A stretch of 7,798 bases of DNA from Chloroflexota bacterium (lineage in GTDB: Bacteria > Chloroflexota > UBA11872 > VXOZ01), in NCBI GenBank assembly GCA_009839775.1, contig VXOZ01000126.1, positions 1 to 7,798 on the forward strand. The letters are read 5' to 3'. The notes beneath the pieces are model-generated. The model was not told where the DNA came from. It worked only from the letters and a program-made list of their open reading frames with translations, and made no database searches. Of this stretch, positions 5,065 through 7,798 are shown one piece after another; the first letter of the stretch is position 1; each line of letters opens with the position of its first letter. The position numbers and the translations under genes were made by a program.

Positions 5065-7542
5065 CTACGCGTACCGCTGTTCTATGGCCTCAATCTCCAA
5101 ATCGAGTTCGTCCGCCCAGCGCTTTACCTTGGAGCGCAGCCGGACATTCTGGTAGGCACCCCAGATAGTCATCGCGGGTGGCACCAGCAGGATGGACACT
5201 AACAGCGAGTAAAGAATCGTGATGGAAGCCGCGATGGCGAACTGCTGAGAAGCAAGCAACGGCGAGGCTATCAGCGCACCCAGTCCGAGCGCCGTCGTTA
5301 GCGCGGATCCCAGCAGCGCCGAACCGGTGGTCGCGAGCGTCCGAATTGCCGCTTGTTCCGGGTCCCGTCCGCGGGCGTATTCCTCGCGGTAGCGATGAAT
5401 CACGTGGATGGTGTAGTCCACCCCAATACCTACCGAGAGCGCCGTGATGATAGACGTGACGAGAGAATACGGAATACCCAGCAGCGCCATGGTGCCTAGC
5501 ACCGAGATCAGCACGAGCACAATCGGCCCCACCGCGATGATGGACAGCGCCGGCTGGCGCACCGTGATCCAGAAGAAGAGCGCCAGGACGGAGAGGGCCA
5601 CCGCGATAGTCGTAGTAATCGCCTCCGTCTGCCGTTCTGTAATTGCGTCCGTTATTGTGATACCAATGATACCCTCGGACGTTGCTACGATAGCGTTGTC
5701 ATCACCGAGCCAGAGGTCCTCCAGGGACTCTTGAATCTGTTTCGCCTGATTGGTGTCGCCCGAGAAGGCCGGGAACTGGAGCAGCATTGCGTCAGTGCCG
5801 GATGGGTCGTTAACCAGGAGATACGCGAGCGTCGGGTCCTGCGCTTGGAGCCTGTTGAGGAATTCCTGCATCAACCCGGAATCAAGTCTCACTCCCGCCG
5901 AGGCTTCCTGGAAGAGAGCGGCAAGCTCGGGATCGTACTTGTCGCCGGGCTGGCCGCTGTCGTGAATCCAGTCTCGCACAAGGAGCTCATACGATGCCTG
6001 GATTGGGCCCGCCGCTGCGGTTGGGCGGCTTTCCTCATCCTCGAAGGCGGCGGTGATATCCCGCAAGTTCAGCAGCGTGCGGGTCTCTGTGGCCTCGGCC
6101 TTCACGAGCACACTCACGATCTCCGTTGAGCCGCCAATAGCGGCATCAATGGTGTCCAGGTCCGCCAGCAGTGTCCCCCCTCTGGGCAGAATGTCGCGGA
6201 TGTTGAACTCCGACTTGATTCCTGTGGCCGCGTACCCCAGCGCGATGGTAACCGCAAGCACACCGATGAGATAGGGCGCGGGCGCGCGCGTGATACTCCT
6301 GCCCAGCAGTGTCGCCAATCCCTCGATTCCGGGCAAGGCCGTCGCAACCAAACGGGGCTGCTTTAGCTTGCCCCGGGCTTCCCGCCGCCGGTCTATGATC
6401 GTCCGGCCGGCCGGGAGCAGCGTAAGCATCACGATGAGGGTCATGCCCACACCCAAACCTGCGATTAAACCGAAATCACCAATGATTCCAATGGGTGAGA
6501 ACAAACTTACCAGCAGGCTCACGATGGTCGTGACGGCAGCCAATACCAGCGGAATGGTGACGTTGCGCAGTCCGATCTGAGCGGCCGGTACCACCGACTC
6601 GCCTTCGTGACGCTGCTCCCGATAGTGCGAGACGATTTGAATCGCGTAGTCCACCGTAAGGCTGATTACGATAATCGGCACCATCGCCGTAAGCTGATTT
6701 GGCGGTCCCGTGATGCCCAGCGCGTAGGGGCCCAACCAGCCTTCCACACCGATGATCCACATCAGTGAAATAAACAGCCCGGCCAGTGTAAGCAGTAGAT
6801 CGGACAACGTACGCAAGAAGAGCAGGATTAGCCCCGCGATGAGCAGGAGCGCCAGCCCAATCAACGGCCCCATGCCTTCCTGGGTAGCCTTCTTGTATTC
6901 GTCCTCGATCACCGCGGGTGATACGCTGCTCACTTGCAGCGGACCCTCGGACGCAACCGCGAGCTCGTTAATTTTGCGTTCTGCGTCGCCAGTGCGCTCA
7001 TCACCCGTGTCCCGCAGACGGATGACGGCAACCGCCACCTCCGTTCCATCCGTATCGGCGCCGGTCAAGGCGTCTAGCGCCGCTTGAATCTCGGGTGGGC
7101 CGCGGGCAGCGTTGATTTGCTCCTGTGTGATGGACGCTACGTTGTCCGTTTGGAGCACAGCCTTGATGAGCAACACGGGCGCAATGAGGGGATCGACCGG
7201 CACAAAGAGCTCCCTGACGGCAGGATCGGCCACGATTTCGTTGATCAGGGTATCCATCTGCGCCAGACCGCCGGGCGTAAGGGCGTTCCCGCGGAAGAGG
7301 AGCGTTACCACACTAGCCTTGCCGGTTTCGCCAAAGATCTCATCGATCTCAGCTATGGCTTCGGCAACGGTACTCCCTGGAGGAAGTATCGCCTCGTCTC
7401 CGGGGGGAGGCGCGCGTCGTACCGCTCCGGCGGTCAGGAAGATGGTTATGTTGAGGATGACGAAGATCGTAATCCAGGGACGAGCCGTTACCAGCCCAGA
7501 AAACCAACCAAGTGTGCGACTCAGGGATTGCATTTCTACCAT
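5065..7542 (-). CDS. RND/MMPL-family transporter (HAE3-like), 12 TM
   Basis: An 825-residue inner-membrane transporter of the RND superfamily, most like the HAE3/MMPL branch, which moves lipids or hydrophobic compounds using the proton gradient. The topology is a clear internal duplication. TM1 (~22-42) precedes a large extracytoplasmic loop (~43-225), then TM2-6 (~226-378). TM7 (~422-440) precedes a second loop (~441-640), then TM8-12 (~642-790). The matching motifs TVDYAIQIVSHYRE (from 296) and GVDYTIHVIHRYRE (from 707) in TM4 and TM10 carry Asp298 and Asp709, the probable proton-relay residues. A short charged tail (~800-825) faces the cytoplasm. The length fits the compact HAE3 type rather than the ~1,000-residue AcrB type, and no adaptor or outer-membrane partner is nearby. 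The start at 7542 is supported by a GGGGGG ribosome site 5 nt upstream. Pairing with the oxidative genes suggests export or relocation of their lipid-like product, but this is inference. Convergence with the P450 gene means separate transcription. Confidence 0.9.
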   Translation of the reverse strand: MVEMQSLSRTLGWFSGLVTARPWITIFVILNITIFLTAGAVRRAPPPGDEAILPPGSTVAEAIAEIDEIFGETGKASVVTLLFRGNALTPGGLAQMDTLINEIVADPAVRELFVPVDPLIAPVLLIKAVLQTDNVASITQEQINAARGPPEIQAALDALTGADTDGTEVAVAVIRLRDTGDERTGDAERKINELAVASEGPLQVSSVSPAVIEDEYKKATQEGMGPLIGLALLLIAGLILLFLRTLSDLLLTLAGLFISLMWIIGVEGWLGPYALGITGPPNQLTAMVPIIVISLTVDYAIQIVSHYREQRHEGESVVPAAQIGLRNVTIPLVLAAVTTIVSLLVSLFSPIGIIGDFGLIAGLGVGMTLIVMLTLLPAGRTIIDRRREARGKLKQPRLVATALPGIEGLATLLGRSITRAPAPYLIGVLAVTIALGYAATGIKSEFNIRDILPRGGTLLADLDTIDAAIGGSTEIVSVLVKAEATETRTLLNLRDITAAFEDEESRPTAAAGPIQASYELLVRDWIHDSGQPGDKYDPELAALFQEASAGVRLDSGLMQEFLNRLQAQDPTLAYLLVNDPSGTDAMLLQFPAFSGDTNQAKQIQESLEDLWLGDDNAIVATSEGIIGITITDAITERQTEAITTTIAVALSVLALFFWITVRQPALSIIAVGPIVLVLISVLGTMALLGIPYSLVTSIITALSVGIGVDYTIHVIHRYREEYARGRDPEQAAIRTLATTGSALLGSALTTALGLGALIASPLLASQQFAIAASITILYSLLVSILLVPPAMTIWGAYQNVRLRSKVKRWADELDLEIEAIEQRYA

Positions 7543-7547
7543 AGTGA

Positions 7548-7553
7548 CCCCCC
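7548..7553 (-). promoter_or_regulatory. ribosome binding site of the RND transporter
   Basis: Six consecutive G on the minus strand lie 5 nt before the ATG at 7542. This favours that start over the second Met codon three residues later (7533). Confidence 0.6.
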
Positions 7554-7665
7554 ATGTGCCGGGATGCGCCTCGGCAGTTGCATACGGCTCTGGCAGTATG
7601 AAAAGCAGCTAACGAGTCAACACCGGAACCGTCGCTCTACATGCTGTACTTGCCACTTTGGGGAA

Positions 7666-7694
7666 ATCATAGCAGGGATTGACGGGTTTGTCCT
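7666..7694 (-). promoter_or_regulatory. candidate promoter of the RND transporter
   Basis: On the minus strand, TATGAT (7671 down to 7666) matches the -10 consensus at five of six positions, with TGC directly before it (7674-7672), forming an extended -10. AGGACA (7694-7689) stands 17 bp upstream as a four-of-six -35. Transcription would start near 7659 and give a leader of about 117 nt. This is the same extended -10 pattern as the Rieske promoter candidate. Confidence 0.45.
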
Positions 7695-7725
7695 ATATGC
7701 CTGCGAAATCCGAAAGTGACAACTA

Positions 7726-7739
7726 ATGCAGCTTTGCAT
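7726..7739. repeat. small inverted repeat upstream of the transporter promoter
   Basis: ATGCA (7726-7730) and TGCAT (7735-7739) flank four bases. The dyad sits about 30 bp upstream of the predicted -35 at 7689-7694, where an activator could bind. It is short and may be chance. The remaining sequence to the window end holds no gene I can support. Confidence 0.2.
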
Positions 7740-7798
7740 CCAGCGCACACCACAAGGAATAGTGGCTATAGACTTGACCCCACCGCGGGATTGTGTTT

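Noticed and set aside
4894..5202. 102-codon open frame on the plus strand
   Set aside because: It spans the perfect hairpin and the antisense of the transporter 3' end. Low-complexity translation without motifs.
7084..7719. 211-codon open frame on the plus strand
   Set aside because: Most of it is antisense to the transporter N-terminus, and the rest covers its promoter and leader. No motifs are seen.

Overview
This is bacterial DNA of moderately high GC content, estimated by eye at mid-to-upper 50s percent. It has compact genes, Shine-Dalgarno-like sites and sigma70-type extended -10 elements. Nothing in it fixes the phylum. There is no rRNA, tRNA, CRISPR array, transposase or attachment site.

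The layout is four complete genes in alternating orientation. A flavoprotein of the amine-oxidase/COG2907 type (48-1439, +) runs toward a Rieske non-heme iron oxygenase (1517-2557, -). The Rieske gene is divergent, across a 235-bp regulatory region, from a large cytochrome P450 protein (2793-4826, +). The P450 gene converges on a 12-TM RND/MMPL-type transporter (5065-7542, -). A 238-bp gap with two strong hairpins separates these last two genes. A possible 3' end of an upstream gene (1-51, +) overlaps the flavoprotein start through ATGA.

The most unusual element is the P450. Its first ~225 residues form a GPP34 (GOLPH3-like) domain, a family known in eukaryotes as a Golgi PI4P-binding peripheral membrane protein. 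This domain is followed by a full-length P450 (about residues 235-677) with an intact heme-thiolate loop (Cys616), ExxR (Glu537/Arg540) and HxxxR (His324/Arg328). The I-helix lacks the usual acid-Thr oxygen-activating pair.

Together the window holds three different oxidative enzymes (flavin, Rieske/mononuclear iron, heme) beside a transporter of a class that often moves lipids or hydrophobic compounds. My inference is a small pathway that oxidises a membrane-associated lipid or terpenoid/steroid-like molecule, with the GPP34 domain holding the P450 at the membrane and the RND protein moving the product. The substrate is unknown. No ferredoxin or reductase is present here, so redox partners would have to come from elsewhere, or the P450 may not need them. 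The 5' flank of the transporter (7543-7798) holds its predicted promoter and no convincing gene.
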